The notes beneath the pieces are model-generated. The model made no database searches, had not been told where the DNA came from, and saw nothing but the letters and a program-made list of their open reading frames with translations. DNA of 64,000 nucleotides. Source: JAUMBM01 sp964645715. GTDB lineage: Bacteria; Bacteroidota; Bacteroidia; Chitinophagales; Saprospiraceae. A program made the position numbers and the translations under genes. Location of the stretch: assembly GCA_964645715.1 (NCBI GenBank), contig CAZYAO010000006.1, positions 1-64,000 of the forward strand, read 5' to 3'. This document shows, in pieces, positions 45,235-53,961 of this stretch (the first letter of the stretch is position 1; each line of letters begins with the position of its first letter).

Positions 45235-46332
45235 TCAAATCAGGAACAGACCGTTTTCATAGATCTTGATTCCATCTGCAAAAATTTGCCCTCCCTGTTT
45301 CATGTCGGCAATCATATCCCAGTGAATGGGGGACTCATTTTTACCGCCTGTCTGCAGGTAGGACTGGCCGATGGCCATGTGCACCGTGCCGCCAATTTTT
45401 TCGTCAAAAAGTATGTTACGGCTAAAGCGCTGTATGCGGTAGTTGGTACCGATGGCAACTTCGCCCAAGCGCCGGGCACCTGGCAGCTCAAATACTTCGT
45501 CCAGTACTTCTTTGCCCATTGCAGCATCCCAACGATCAATATAACCCTCGTTGAGCCAAAGGCTCACCTGCTGTACTTCCTGGCCCTGATGAATAGCCGG
45601 CAGGTCAAAATGTATATATCCCTGCGCGCTATCCTCTATGGGTGAAGTATACACTTCCCCGCTAGGCATATTGGTCTGACCGTCAGAGTTGATCCAGGTG
45701 CGGCCTGCCGTCGAGAAGCGTATGTCCGTCCGGTCGTTGAGATAGCGAAATTCCTGACAGCGATTGAGATAATCTACGATGTGTTGTTGCTCCCTGCTGA
45801 GCTGACGCCAGGCTTCGATCGGATCATCTTCATTCAGGCGGCACGCTTCGAATACAAACTGTTCATACGCTTCCAGTGACATGCCTGCTTCCTGGGCTTG
45901 TGCTTGTGTCGGGTACTGGCAAAGGCAGCGCTTGAGGGCACGGGTGGCTGTACGTTCAAAATAGATATTGGAAAGCGGCGCCAATGCCTGTTGACGCTGG
46001 CGCATACGCGCGGGCTCGGGCTTGTAGTCATCCCGCAAACTGAAAGGAGCCTTGATGTAAAGGTAGGCGTCAAAGTGTTGCATAGCCTCGCTGTACAGCA
46101 TTGAGACATACGCCAACTGCGAATCGCTGCCTTCCTGCAACAAAATTTTGCTCTGTCCCTCAAACTCCAGTTCCGATTCAACCAGCGCACCCGCCCGAAG
46201 GGCTTCCCGGTATACTTCCCTTACCAAAGGCTCCGCCAGGGTGGTAGAGCGTATGAAGAGCTTCTCTCCGGGCTTAATCGACAGACAGTAGTGTACCAGT
46301 AGTCGAGCGTACTTGTTGAGCATACTATCCAT
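45235..46332 (-). CDS. M29-family aminopeptidase
   Basis: This is a thermophilic-aminopeptidase-type (M29) metallopeptidase, 365 residues from ATG 46332. The C-terminal metal-site motifs are visible in order: 'LGEVAIGTNYRI' (Glu), 'FDEKIGGTVHMAIGQSY' (Glu, His) and 'IHWDMIADM' (His, Asp). It removes N-terminal amino acids from peptides in the cytoplasm. The frame is open to 46386, but that extension lies within the hflX terminator, so 46332 or 46323 is the likely start. Confidence 0.93.
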   Translation of the reverse strand: MDSMLNKYARLLVHYCLSIKPGEKLFIRSTTLAEPLVREVYREALRAGALVESELEFEGQSKILLQEGSDSQLAYVSMLYSEAMQHFDAYLYIKAPFSLRDDYKPEPARMRQRQQALAPLSNIYFERTATRALKRCLCQYPTQAQAQEAGMSLEAYEQFVFEACRLNEDDPIEAWRQLSREQQHIVDYLNRCQEFRYLNDRTDIRFSTAGRTWINSDGQTNMPSGEVYTSPIEDSAQGYIHFDLPAIHQGQEVQQVSLWLNEGYIDRWDAAMGKEVLDEVFELPGARRLGEVAIGTNYRIQRFSRNILFDEKIGGTVHMAIGQSYLQTGGKNESPIHWDMIADMKQGGQIFADGIKIYENGLFLI

Positions 46333-46351
46333 AACATACTCGTTTGAAACG

Positions 46352-46387
46352 CTTGTTGGGCCGGTGGCTAAAGCCCGGCCCAACAAG
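46352..46387 (-). terminator. Terminator of hflX
   Basis: A 13-bp perfect stem (46352-46364 with 46375-46387) lies 19 bp beyond the hflX stop and just before the aminopeptidase gene. Confidence 0.8.
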
Positions 46388-46405
46388 TGCAGGTTAGCAA
46401 GTGAG

Positions 46406-47620
46406 TTACCACTTCTGTGCCAGATAAGGATAGCGCAGGTGGTACTGCTCCCGCACCATCGTCAGGATGCGCTGACGGAGCATATCCATATTTTCGCGAC
46501 TGACAGCAGAAACGAGTATCGCTTCTGAGCCAAACTGAAACTGCAGACTTTCAATCAGACTGCCCTCAATCTCCTGACGAGCCTCTTCATCGACATAGGG
46601 GTCGTAGTTGAGTTCCCTATACAAATCGATTTTATTGAAAACCAGCAGAGTAGGTTTATCCTCGGCACCAATGTCCTTGAGCGTCTGCATCACAGTACGT
46701 ATGTGGTCCTCATGCTGCGGGTGTGCTATGTCAACGACATGGAGCAGGATATCGCTTTCCCGTACTTCATCGAGCGTTGACTTAAAACTTTCGATGAGAT
46801 GGTGGGGGAGCTTGCGTATAAAGCCTACGGTATCGGACAGCAAAAAGGGTACACCTTCAAAAGCGATTTTACGGACAGTAGTATCGAGGGTAGCAAAGAG
46901 CTTATTTTCAGCGAAAACAGCTGACTTGCTGAGCAGATTCATGAGGGTGCTTTTACCCACATTGGTGTAGCCGACCAATGCGACCCGAATCAGTGTCTCC
47001 CTTGTCTTCCGCTGGGTGACGTTCTGTAAGTCTATTTTCTCGAGCTTTTTCTTGAGCAGCGATATCTTATCGCGCACAATGCGCCGGTCGGTTTCGATTT
47101 CTTTTTCACCGGGTCCGCGCATACCGATACCCCCCCGCTGTCGCTCGAGGTGTGTCCACAAACCCCTAAGACGAGGCAGCAGGTACTGCATCTGTGCCAG
47201 CTCTACCTGTGTTTTTGCCTGTGCCGTCTGTGCCCTGCTGGCAAAAATATCCAGGATGAGCGTCGACCGGTCGATGATTTTTACTTTCAGCGTTTCCTCT
47301 AGTACATTGACCTGCTTGCCAGATAAATCGTCATCAAAAATGACGAGACTGACTTCTTCATTGGCATCAATGTAGCTCTTAATTTCTTCTAGCTTGCCCT
47401 TGCCGACAAAAGTGCGGGAATCGGGGTGGGGGAGCTTTTGTAAGAAGCGTTTCTGGGTGACTGCACCTGCCGTGAGTGCCAAAAATTCGAGTTCGTCGAG
47501 GTACTCGTTGACCTGGCGTTCCGTCATATTCGGCTGTATCACACCGACAGTGACAGCGTATTCAGTTTCTCTTTTTAATCCGCCGGAGGATTTTTCTCCG
47601 ACATTCCATTCATTGGCCAT
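46406..47620 (-). CDS. hflX: Ribosome-associated GTPase HflX
   Basis: HflX binds the 50S subunit and splits stalled or heat-damaged ribosomes. The 404-residue protein has the N-terminal HflX domain, the glycine-rich linker 'RQRGGIGMRGPGEKEIETD' (161-178) and a GTPase domain with the P-loop GYTNVGKST at 217-225, 'DTVGFI' as G3 and 'NKID' as G4. Two TAnnTTTG elements precede it (47724-47717 and 47685-47678). Confidence 0.96.
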   Translation of the reverse strand: MANEWNVGEKSSGGLKRETEYAVTVGVIQPNMTERQVNEYLDELEFLALTAGAVTQKRFLQKLPHPDSRTFVGKGKLEEIKSYIDANEEVSLVIFDDDLSGKQVNVLEETLKVKIIDRSTLILDIFASRAQTAQAKTQVELAQMQYLLPRLRGLWTHLERQRGGIGMRGPGEKEIETDRRIVRDKISLLKKKLEKIDLQNVTQRKTRETLIRVALVGYTNVGKSTLMNLLSKSAVFAENKLFATLDTTVRKIAFEGVPFLLSDTVGFIRKLPHHLIESFKSTLDEVRESDILLHVVDIAHPQHEDHIRTVMQTLKDIGAEDKPTLLVFNKIDLYRELNYDPYVDEEARQEIEGSLIESLQFQFGSEAILVSAVSRENMDMLRQRILTMVREQYHLRYPYLAQKW

Positions 47621-47677
47621 GCGTGATAATTCTAGTAAAGTAGTGCCCGGAGGCAGTGGGTAAAAGGTAGCTTACAC

Positions 47678-47724
47678 CAAAGCTAACAGGAATTGGGCTC
47701 AAATAATTCTTGGAAACAAAAATA
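47678..47724 (-). promoter_or_regulatory. Two candidate -7 elements upstream of hflX
   Basis: On the - strand TATTTTTG (47724-47717) and TAGCTTTG (47685-47678) both match TAnnTTTG. They would give leaders of about 90 and 50 nt. Confidence 0.45.
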
Positions 47725-47764
47725 ATAGGCGTTTTATCTGGAAAAATGACAAAATCAGGGTGGG

Positions 47765-49015
47765 TTACCGCCTTTGAATCCATTTTTCCGGATCCTGACT
47801 GGCGCTGCCTTTCCACAACTCAAAATGCAGCGGGCTGTCGCCGCCGGCAGCAGTGCCGAGTACATCCCCTGCCTTCACTGGTTGCCCTTTGGCAACGTCT
47901 ACGGTCTCAACATTGGAGTAAACGGTGAAGTACTCGCCATGTTTCACCAGAATCATTTGTCTGGAGCCGGGCACTGTCTGTACGCTGACAATTTCACCTG
48001 TAAAAACGCAGCGTACAGGACTTGCAACGGGTACCGTGATTTTGATGCCATTGTTGGAAATCATGATATTGGGTACACTGGGATGTGGCTGCCTTCCGTA
48101 GCGGCTGTAAATCTGACCAGCTGCTACCGGCCAGGGTAGCCTGCCTCGCTGTGCTGCAAAGGAGGCCGATAGCTGGTTCAAGGCCGGATTGGTAGCCGTA
48201 TTGGTGGAGGGGGCATCTGGACGATTTCCGATGCGCGTATCAGCACGGTTTCCGGTGCTGCTACTCCTGTTCTGGTTGGCCAGCTCCCGGTTGATTGCAC
48301 TGGCAATGGCCGCATTAAGTGCCTGGTTTTCGCGCTGTTGCTGTCTAATTTTGGCAACAATATCCTTTTCGCTGGAACTGAGCTTTCCAACAAGATCGTT
48401 GCGGCGACTTCTCTCCGAGGAAAGAGCTTCTTTTTGTTTCTCATTATTGCTGAGAAGGCGCTCTTTTTCAGCTTTTTGCAGGTGCAGCTCGTCTACTCGC
48501 TTTTGTACCGCCTGTTGGGCTATTTCGATATCGCGCGACTGCCTGCGCCGGTGTCTTTGGTATTGCCTAAAATACAGCCAGCGACGGATGGCGTCGTTGA
48601 CGCTGTTGGAAGTGTATAAAAAATTGAGCCAGCTCTGGGTTTGATAGGCGCGGTAGGCAGTGCGGAGGGTGCGGGCATACTCATACCTTAGCTGGTCGAT
48701 ATAAGCCTGTTGGGTATGGATAGTATCCTCGACCGCAGCAATATAGACATCGATTTGTTCAACTTCCTCTCGAAGTACCCGTATGAGCTGCACTCGCTTG
48801 CGTATCTGGCGGTCGAGCAGAGAAAGTTGCGACAATGCCTGCTGTTTTTCGCGCCTTGTTTCGTTGAGACGCTGTTGGTTGCGACGGAGCTCCCGCTCGA
48901 GCTGTTGTCGTTGCCTGCGCAAATCGCTGGTACTGCCTTGCTGTGCCAGCAGGCAGTGGTTGCTTAGGAAAAGCAGTAGCAGCCACAAAAATCCGTATCT
49001 ACCTGCTGCGCTCAT
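47765..49015 (-). CDS. EnvC-like murein hydrolase activator (coiled coil plus degenerate LytM domain)
   Basis: From ATG 49015 the 416-residue protein has a signal peptide ('CLLAQQ'), a long coiled coil (about residues 30-240, 'LRRQRQQLERELRRNQQRL' type) and a C-terminal M23/LytM domain. The zinc ligands of an active M23 peptidase are missing: the HxxxxxxD motif reads as 'SNNGIKITVP', and the final HxH reads 'LHFELW'. This matches EnvC-type proteins, which activate amidases at the septum instead of cutting peptidoglycan. Its start overlaps the end of the DUF4292 gene by 17 bp. Confidence 0.92.
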   Translation of the reverse strand: MSAAGRYGFLWLLLLFLSNHCLLAQQGSTSDLRRQRQQLERELRRNQQRLNETRREKQQALSQLSLLDRQIRKRVQLIRVLREEVEQIDVYIAAVEDTIHTQQAYIDQLRYEYARTLRTAYRAYQTQSWLNFLYTSNSVNDAIRRWLYFRQYQRHRRRQSRDIEIAQQAVQKRVDELHLQKAEKERLLSNNEKQKEALSSERSRRNDLVGKLSSSEKDIVAKIRQQQRENQALNAAIASAINRELANQNRSSSTGNRADTRIGNRPDAPSTNTATNPALNQLSASFAAQRGRLPWPVAAGQIYSRYGRQPHPSVPNIMISNNGIKITVPVASPVRCVFTGEIVSVQTVPGSRQMILVKHGEYFTVYSNVETVDVAKGQPVKAGDVLGTAAGGDSPLHFELWKGSASQDPEKWIQRR

Positions 49016-49784
49016 ATCGTTCCGGAATCTCAAAATTGATGGACGTGGGCTCGTCAAGCGATACTTTCGTAAATTCTATGAGCATCGTAGCATTGCCAAG
49101 CTGCTGCTCACCGACTTGAAAACGACGCAGGTGAGAAAAACTTTGACCGGCAGATAGCTGGTTGTAGTTGAGCAGGCTCATCTCCAATTGTCGGCCGGCA
49201 GTCTTATCCAGCAGCAGCATGCGCTGCAGCTTATGCTTTTGAGGGTCAAACCATAAACGGTTGGAGGTTTGTTCGTCCTCTGCGAACAGGGCGTAGCTGT
49301 CGGTCTCGGAAGCGTACTGAAGATTGTCTGTGACAAAGAAAAACGGATTACCCAGCAGGAGACTCTCCAATAGGGAAAGCTCGGCCGGGAGCTGCAGCGT
49401 TTCCTCCAACATGCTGAGCGGTGCTACAGAATAGGCGTTATTTATGCGGTCGATTACATAAACCGAGTCACGAGTGACCAGCGCTCTGGCAAGTTCAAAA
49501 CCCATTTTTTTGACATTGAGCCAGATGACACTGTCCCTGCACATCTTGATACTCGCAGTCAGCGAAATGGTCTTCCCGTCATTTTCCATACTTATCGTCG
49601 CCCGGGCATCAAGCCAACGGGCATCAAGCTGGTTTTTGAGTACCTGTTCATGCAGAAAATTTGCACGATTCTCGGGTGTTTCAGTAGTGTTGCTTAGGTT
49701 ACGTGCTGTACCACAGCCACTTGCTAGCAGTAGCAGCCAAGCCAGTGCCAACAAGGCAACAAACTGCAGGGGGTATTTATTCAT
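48999..49784 (-). CDS. DUF4292 family lipoprotein
   Basis: From ATG 49784 the 261-residue product has a lipoprotein signal ending in 'LLASGC'. The rest is a LolA/LolB-like beta-rich fold typical of DUF4292, with 'WLDARATISMENDGKTISLTASI' shortened features such as 'DSVIWLNVKKMGFELAR' and 'DSVYVIDRINNAY'. In Bacteroidota this family usually sits between a TPR protein and an EnvC-like protein, exactly as here. It overlaps both neighbours by a few bases. A role in lipoprotein or envelope assembly is inferred only. Confidence 0.88.
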   Translation of the reverse strand: MNKYPLQFVALLALAWLLLLASGCGTARNLSNTTETPENRANFLHEQVLKNQLDARWLDARATISMENDGKTISLTASIKMCRDSVIWLNVKKMGFELARALVTRDSVYVIDRINNAYSVAPLSMLEETLQLPAELSLLESLLLGNPFFFVTDNLQYASETDSYALFAEDEQTSNRLWFDPQKHKLQRMLLLDKTAGRQLEMSLLNYNQLSAGQSFSHLRRFQVGEQQLGNATMLIEFTKVSLDEPTSINFEIPERYERSR

Positions 49785-51480
49785 ACCACTTTTTTTGAGC
49801 AATTTTTTTGGTAATAGTCGGCCAGGCAGCACCCTGCTGGCGCGCCTTTTCCCAATACAGAAGAGCATCATCAACCAGATTCAGGTGATACAGCACATCC
49901 CCGTAGAGGTCAAGCACACTAACCCACTGATCGGCACCTGCCGCCAAAGCTTTACCAAGTGTCACTTTTGCCTGTGTGAAATCGCGTTGCAGAAATTGTA
50001 TCCTCGCCAAAGTTTCGAGGTAAAAAAAGTTATTAGGTTGTGAATCAGCAGCTTGTTGGGCGAGCCTGAGTGCATCACGCGACTGCCCGTTGGCCTGTAG
50101 CCAAAGTGCGTATCGATAAGAAACTTCGGCCGAATTTGGCCGCAGGCGCAGGGCCTCGCCAAAGGACTGCTGTGCCTGTTGCTGCTGACCCTGCTTCATG
50201 AACAGGTAGCCCTGCAGAGACTTGAGCTCGGCGCTCAGCTGCTCATCGGGTTGGGGCATCATCATCACATCATTCAGGTAGACAGCGGCTTGGGTGTAGT
50301 CATGAAAACTTTCGTACGCGAGAGCCGCATAGTAATAAACGAGTATCTTATTGGGGAAATAGTCCATTGCCAGCTCCGCATATTTACGGAGTTGAGCCAT
50401 GTTACCGCTCGTATAGCAGAGGAGCATCAAATTTTGCCATACAGGAAACACACTCTTGTCAGCCGCAACGGCCGCCTGGTACTTGATAAGCGCCTCTGCG
50501 CTGCGCTGACTGTACATGAGCAGATCGGCTGCGGCAGCTAAGGGTTTGGCAGCACCAGGATGCTGCTTTTCGAGTATGTCCGTGAGCCGCAGGGCTGCAT
50601 CTGCCAGCGCTAGCTGGCCTGTAAGTGCAACTTTTTCTATGGAGGGCATCAGCGTTTTTATTTTTTCATCCAGCGAAACCTCCGGGCGACTGAATAAAGG
50701 CTCCAGCGAGCGCAGGTAGGCAATTTCATCCTGACTGCCAGCATGCTGCCTCGTAAGTGCCAGTTGCGCTTCTGCTTCCTGCGGCCACTGCTGCAGAATT
50801 TGTTCGTAGGTACGACGGGCAGATTCCCAGTCGTTGATGGACTCGTAATACTCAGCCAGCAGGTAGCGATAGCGCCGATTGGTGGGGAAAGCTGCCGCCA
50901 GCCGTTCCAACTCAGCCGCCGCCTTCACCTTATTGCCTACGCCAACATACAGCGTATGTCGCCGCCGCGCAATTTCCTCATTGAAACCAGCAATCGCCTC
51001 CAGCTGCGCGTACACTTTCATCGCTTGTTCGGGCTGCTGAGCCTTTGCAAGCTGCTCTGCCCATTGATAGTAGTAGGAAGCCTGCAACGGTTGCTGACCA
51101 GTCAGCTGGCCATAGACGGTGGCTGCATCAGCATACCTGCCTTCTGACTGATACACATCTGCCAGATAAAGGGCATACCAGCTGTTGGAGGGGTCAAGCC
51201 TGCAGGCAGTTTCCAAAAAACGAACGGCTTCCAGCGTAGCCTTGGATGCCAGATGAAGGCGCCCCAGTTCAAAAGCTACTGCGGCATTACTGCTGTTTTC
51301 TTTGAAAAGCTCGTTCAGCAAGGCTATCGCCTTGTCGGGCTGATCTGTAAGCTTTAGTCTGATTGCGTCAATAAACTTCCCTTCCAGGGCTATTTCCTTC
51401 TCCGACAGCTGGGCAGTAGCAGTACTGGTCACTAACAACAGGAATATACCCGGCAGTAAAAAAATTAATATTCGGCTCAT
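49777..51480 (-). CDS. Secreted tetratricopeptide repeat protein
   Basis: The 567-residue protein starts at ATG 51480 with a signal peptide ending in 'TATAQ'. Nearly all of the rest is TPR-type helical hairpins, for example 'AVAFELGRLHLASKATLEAVRFLETACRLDPSN' in outline and 'WYALYLADVYQSEGRYADAA'. It is the first gene of the operon with the DUF4292 and EnvC-like genes, and probably scaffolds an envelope complex. The leader contains a TATCTTTG element at 51576-51569. Confidence 0.9.
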   Translation of the reverse strand: MSRILIFLLPGIFLLLVTSTATAQLSEKEIALEGKFIDAIRLKLTDQPDKAIALLNELFKENSSNAAVAFELGRLHLASKATLEAVRFLETACRLDPSNSWYALYLADVYQSEGRYADAATVYGQLTGQQPLQASYYYQWAEQLAKAQQPEQAMKVYAQLEAIAGFNEEIARRRHTLYVGVGNKVKAAAELERLAAAFPTNRRYRYLLAEYYESINDWESARRTYEQILQQWPQEAEAQLALTRQHAGSQDEIAYLRSLEPLFSRPEVSLDEKIKTLMPSIEKVALTGQLALADAALRLTDILEKQHPGAAKPLAAAADLLMYSQRSAEALIKYQAAVAADKSVFPVWQNLMLLCYTSGNMAQLRKYAELAMDYFPNKILVYYYAALAYESFHDYTQAAVYLNDVMMMPQPDEQLSAELKSLQGYLFMKQGQQQQAQQSFGEALRLRPNSAEVSYRYALWLQANGQSRDALRLAQQAADSQPNNFFYLETLARIQFLQRDFTQAKVTLGKALAAGADQWVSVLDLYGDVLYHLNLVDDALLYWEKARQQGAAWPTITKKIAQKKWYE

Positions 51481-51568
51481 ACAGGAATGATGCTCACGCA
51501 AAGTGCTAAATGGTGTGTAAAATTGTCATATCCTTGCAGCGCTTCGCCACAGCTGCGACAAACGTCTA

Positions 51569-51576
51569 CAAAGATA
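51569..51576 (-). promoter_or_regulatory. Candidate -7 element of the TPR-DUF4292-EnvC operon
   Basis: TATCTTTG matches TAnnTTTG exactly, about 89 bases before ATG 51480. Confidence 0.5.
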
Positions 51577-51765
51577 ACGGTAATTGCTTATCATAGTTGT
51601 GTTTGCTGCCGCCTAATTGACGGGCAGCGGTTTCCGCCAGCGGCACTGAGGGGTGGGGTGAAAAAGCTGCCGCACAGGGCTTTTACCGCCATTGGCGGCA
51701 AAAAAAGAGCCACGCAGAGAGGCGCTTTGGGCTTTTTTTCAAAAAGCAAAAAGCAAAAATCAGAC

Positions 51766-51809
51766 CAGCAACCTGCTTCAGCAGCTGATGCTGCTGAAGC
51801 AGGTTGCTG
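51766..51809 (-). terminator. Terminator of pyk
   Basis: A perfect 20-bp stem (51766-51785 with 51790-51809) has a 4-base loop and begins 8 bp after the pyk stop. A T-rich tract follows on the - strand. Confidence 0.92.
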
Positions 51810-51817
51810 AAACAAGA

Positions 51818-53251
51818 TTACTCAACAACCGTAATCTTCATCATATTGGTTCTGTGACGACGATGCAGCGGCATACTACCCGTATTGACGAGCACATCGT
51901 CGGGTTGAACCAACCCGTTGGCTTTCAATATCTCTGTAACGTCCTGGATGGTTTCGTCCGTGGTCGTGAACCGGTCGTAGTAAAAACAGCGTACTCCCCA
52001 GCACAGGTTGAGCGTAGAAAGCATGTGCATGCGATCCGAAAAAATGTAAATCTCCGCATTCGGCCGGCAACTGGATACTTTGAAGGCTGTATACCCAGAA
52101 CTAGTCATACCGATAATAGCCTTCGCCCGAACCTCTTCGGCCATGCTGACCGCCTGAAAACATACGGCATCGCTGAGGAAGGTACGCGCCTTGTCTGTCA
52201 GGAAAGGACGCAGCGACGATGGCGTGTAATGAGCCTCAGCCTTCTCAATGATGCGGTTCATGTACTGCACAACTTTGGCAGGATGCCGGCCGACAGAAGT
52301 TTCGGCACTCAGCATCACGGCATCAGCACCATCCAGTACCGCATTGGCAACATCCGATACCTCTGCGCGCGTAGGGCTCGGGTTGGTGATCATACTGTCC
52401 ATCATCTGCGTAGCAACAATGACAGGACGGGCATATTGTATGCACTTGCGGATGATCTCCTTCTGAATCATCGGAAGTCGCTCGATGGGCGTCTCAATAC
52501 CCAGGTCTCCACGGGCAACCATGATGCCGTTCGAAGCTTTGATGATCTCGTCAATGCGATCTACCGCTTCCGGTTTTTCTATCTTGGCAATAATCTTTGC
52601 AGGATGGTTCTTCTGGTCTATCCGCTGCCGCAAATCATGGATGTCATCCGGATTGCGCACAAAACTCAGCGCAATCCAGTTGACCGGTTGCGTAAGGATG
52701 AAGTCAAGATCAGCCAGATCCTTTTCCGTCAAAGACGGAAGAGAAACGTTGGTGTTGGGCAGGTTGACACCTTTATTGGATGAAAGTACACCGCCAAAGA
52801 CGGTCTTCAGCCGGACGGTATCCCGCTTATTGGTCTCTACAACTTCAAATACCAGCTTGCCGTCATCAACAAGCACGGTCTCCCCAACCTCAACGTCGTT
52901 GGGGAATTCAGGGTAACTCATATAAATCCGGTCCCTGTTGCCAACGCAGGGCTCATTGACAAAAGTGACCACATCGCCTTCCTCCAGGGGGAGTGCGTTG
53001 TTCTCAATTTTGCCGACCCGTAGCTTCGGACCCTGCAAATCGGCCAGTATGCTGATGTGCAGGTTGTATTTCTCATTGATGTAAATGAGGCGGTTGATCA
53101 CCTCCAGGTGATCTTCATGACTGCCATGGGAAAAATTGAGCCTGAATACGTCGACGCCGGATTGGATGAGTTCGAGTAAGTTTTCGTAAGAGCTGCAAGC
53201 CGGACCAACAGTGGCTACAATTTTTGTTCGCTGATGATCAACAATTTTCAT
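51818..53251 (-). CDS. pyk: Pyruvate kinase
   Basis: Pyk makes ATP and pyruvate from phosphoenolpyruvate. The 477-residue length is typical. The sequence has 'TKIVATVGPACSSYENL', 'FRLNFSHGSHEDH', the active-site 'IIAKIEKPEAV' lysine region, 'GIMVARGDLGIE' and 'ATQMMDSMITNPSPTRAEVSDVANAV' (each only a part of the conserved blocks). A TAGTTTGC variant -7 element lies at 53287-53280. It is monocistronic. Confidence 0.97.
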   Translation of the reverse strand: MKIVDHQRTKIVATVGPACSSYENLLELIQSGVDVFRLNFSHGSHEDHLEVINRLIYINEKYNLHISILADLQGPKLRVGKIENNALPLEEGDVVTFVNEPCVGNRDRIYMSYPEFPNDVEVGETVLVDDGKLVFEVVETNKRDTVRLKTVFGGVLSSNKGVNLPNTNVSLPSLTEKDLADLDFILTQPVNWIALSFVRNPDDIHDLRQRIDQKNHPAKIIAKIEKPEAVDRIDEIIKASNGIMVARGDLGIETPIERLPMIQKEIIRKCIQYARPVIVATQMMDSMITNPSPTRAEVSDVANAVLDGADAVMLSAETSVGRHPAKVVQYMNRIIEKAEAHYTPSSLRPFLTDKARTFLSDAVCFQAVSMAEEVRAKAIIGMTSSGYTAFKVSSCRPNAEIYIFSDRMHMLSTLNLCWGVRCFYYDRFTTTDETIQDVTEILKANGLVQPDDVLVNTGSMPLHRRHRTNMMKITVVE

Positions 53252-53279
53252 AGACGTCCTTTTTCTTCTGTTTTCAACT

Positions 53280-53287
53280 GCAAACTA
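53280..53287 (-). promoter_or_regulatory. Candidate -7 element of pyk
   Basis: TAGTTTGC on the - strand is the one-base-shorter TAnTTTGC variant, also seen at acpP. It lies about 29 bases before the start. Confidence 0.35.
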
Positions 53288-53358
53288 AGTGTAAATTTTA
53301 CAATAATGGGCTATTCAGGGGGCGATTTTCTGAAATTAACTGAATTTTTTTTAAAAAC

Positions 53359-53391
53359 TTTGGTTATCAGGGTTGATCTGTGTTACTTTGC
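53359..53391 (+). promoter_or_regulatory. Promoter of acpP
   Basis: TTTG (53359-53362) lies 21 bases before TACTTTGC (53384-53391), a good -33/-7 pair for the phylum. Initiation near 53396 would leave a leader of about 25-30 nt. Confidence 0.55.
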
Positions 53392-53424
53392 GGCACAATT
53401 CGTGAACCATAAAAGCGAATGGAC

Positions 53425-53664
53425 ATGTCAAGCATTGAAGAAAGAGTAAAAAAAATCATCGTGGAGCGCCTCGGTGTCGATGAATCCGAGATCACGAACG
53501 AAGCTAGCTTTACCAATGATCTGGGTGCAGATTCATTGGATACAGTGGAGCTGATCATGGAATTCGAACGCGAGTTCAACATCTCTATTCCTGACGATAA
53601 AGCAGAGAACATCCAGCGGGTGGGCGATGCTATCGACTATCTGAAATCAGAGGTAAAAGAGTAA
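53425..53664 (+). CDS. acpP: Acyl carrier protein
   Basis: The 79-residue acidic protein carries the phosphopantetheine site Ser37 in 'GADSLDTVELIM'. It shuttles acyl chains in type II fatty acid synthesis. ATG 53419 lies two codons upstream; 53425 (MSSIEERV) gives the usual N-terminus. It heads the acpP-fabF-rnc group. Confidence 0.96.
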   Translation: MSSIEERVKKIIVERLGVDESEITNEASFTNDLGADSLDTVELIMEFEREFNISIPDDKAENIQRVGDAIDYLKSEVKE

Positions 53665-53761
53665 TTCCTGCAAACTGTTCACTCGGAGTACATGCTGGCT
53701 TGTCTTACGGCTGCTTGTTGCTTCGGGTGAACAGATATGCTTCGGGCTGTCTGCAGCGCAT

Positions 53762-53769
53762 TATTTTTG
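53762..53769 (+). promoter_or_regulatory. Possible -7 element upstream of fabF
   Basis: TATTTTTG matches TAnnTTTG in the 297-bp acpP-fabF gap and would give a leader of about 190 nt. The gap also has an 11-bp inverted repeat (CTGTTCAC arms) just after acpP and no convincing gene. Confidence 0.35.
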
Positions 53770-53961
53770 CAATGCTTGCAGTCCTCCGGTTTGTCGTCTA
53801 AATGGTGTGTGCGTCAATCCAAGCTGATTTCCGCATGCACTCTGTATGTGTGTGCAAAACATAAAACTCACGACTCGGCTTTATGGTTCTGCACATATCA
53901 AATGCCTTCACTCAGTTCTTCTTTCAGGGAACATCCTTTTTTCCAATAACCAAATAATGCT

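Larger units (their letters stand above)
51481..51817. other. 337-bp intergenic region between the TPR gene and pyk
   Basis: No credible gene. Moving leftwards from pyk it holds the pyk terminator (51766-51809), a T-rich tract, a CCGCC/GGCGG mini-hairpin beside a seven-base A-run at 51686-51706, a CACGCAGAGAG motif (51711-51721) like common intergenic repeat debris, and the TPR-gene promoter (51569-51576). The long + strand frame crossing pyk is antisense noise. Confidence 0.5.

Noticed and set aside
51692..52783. 363-codon + strand frame crossing the pyk terminator and pyk
   Set aside because: It runs through a perfect 20-bp terminator stem and is antisense to pyruvate kinase. The peptide is low-complexity at its start and unlike any protein I know.
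53737..53949. 70-codon frame between acpP and fabF
   Set aside because: It has an odd Cys/Ser-rich composition, no family resemblance, and sits in what looks like a leader region.
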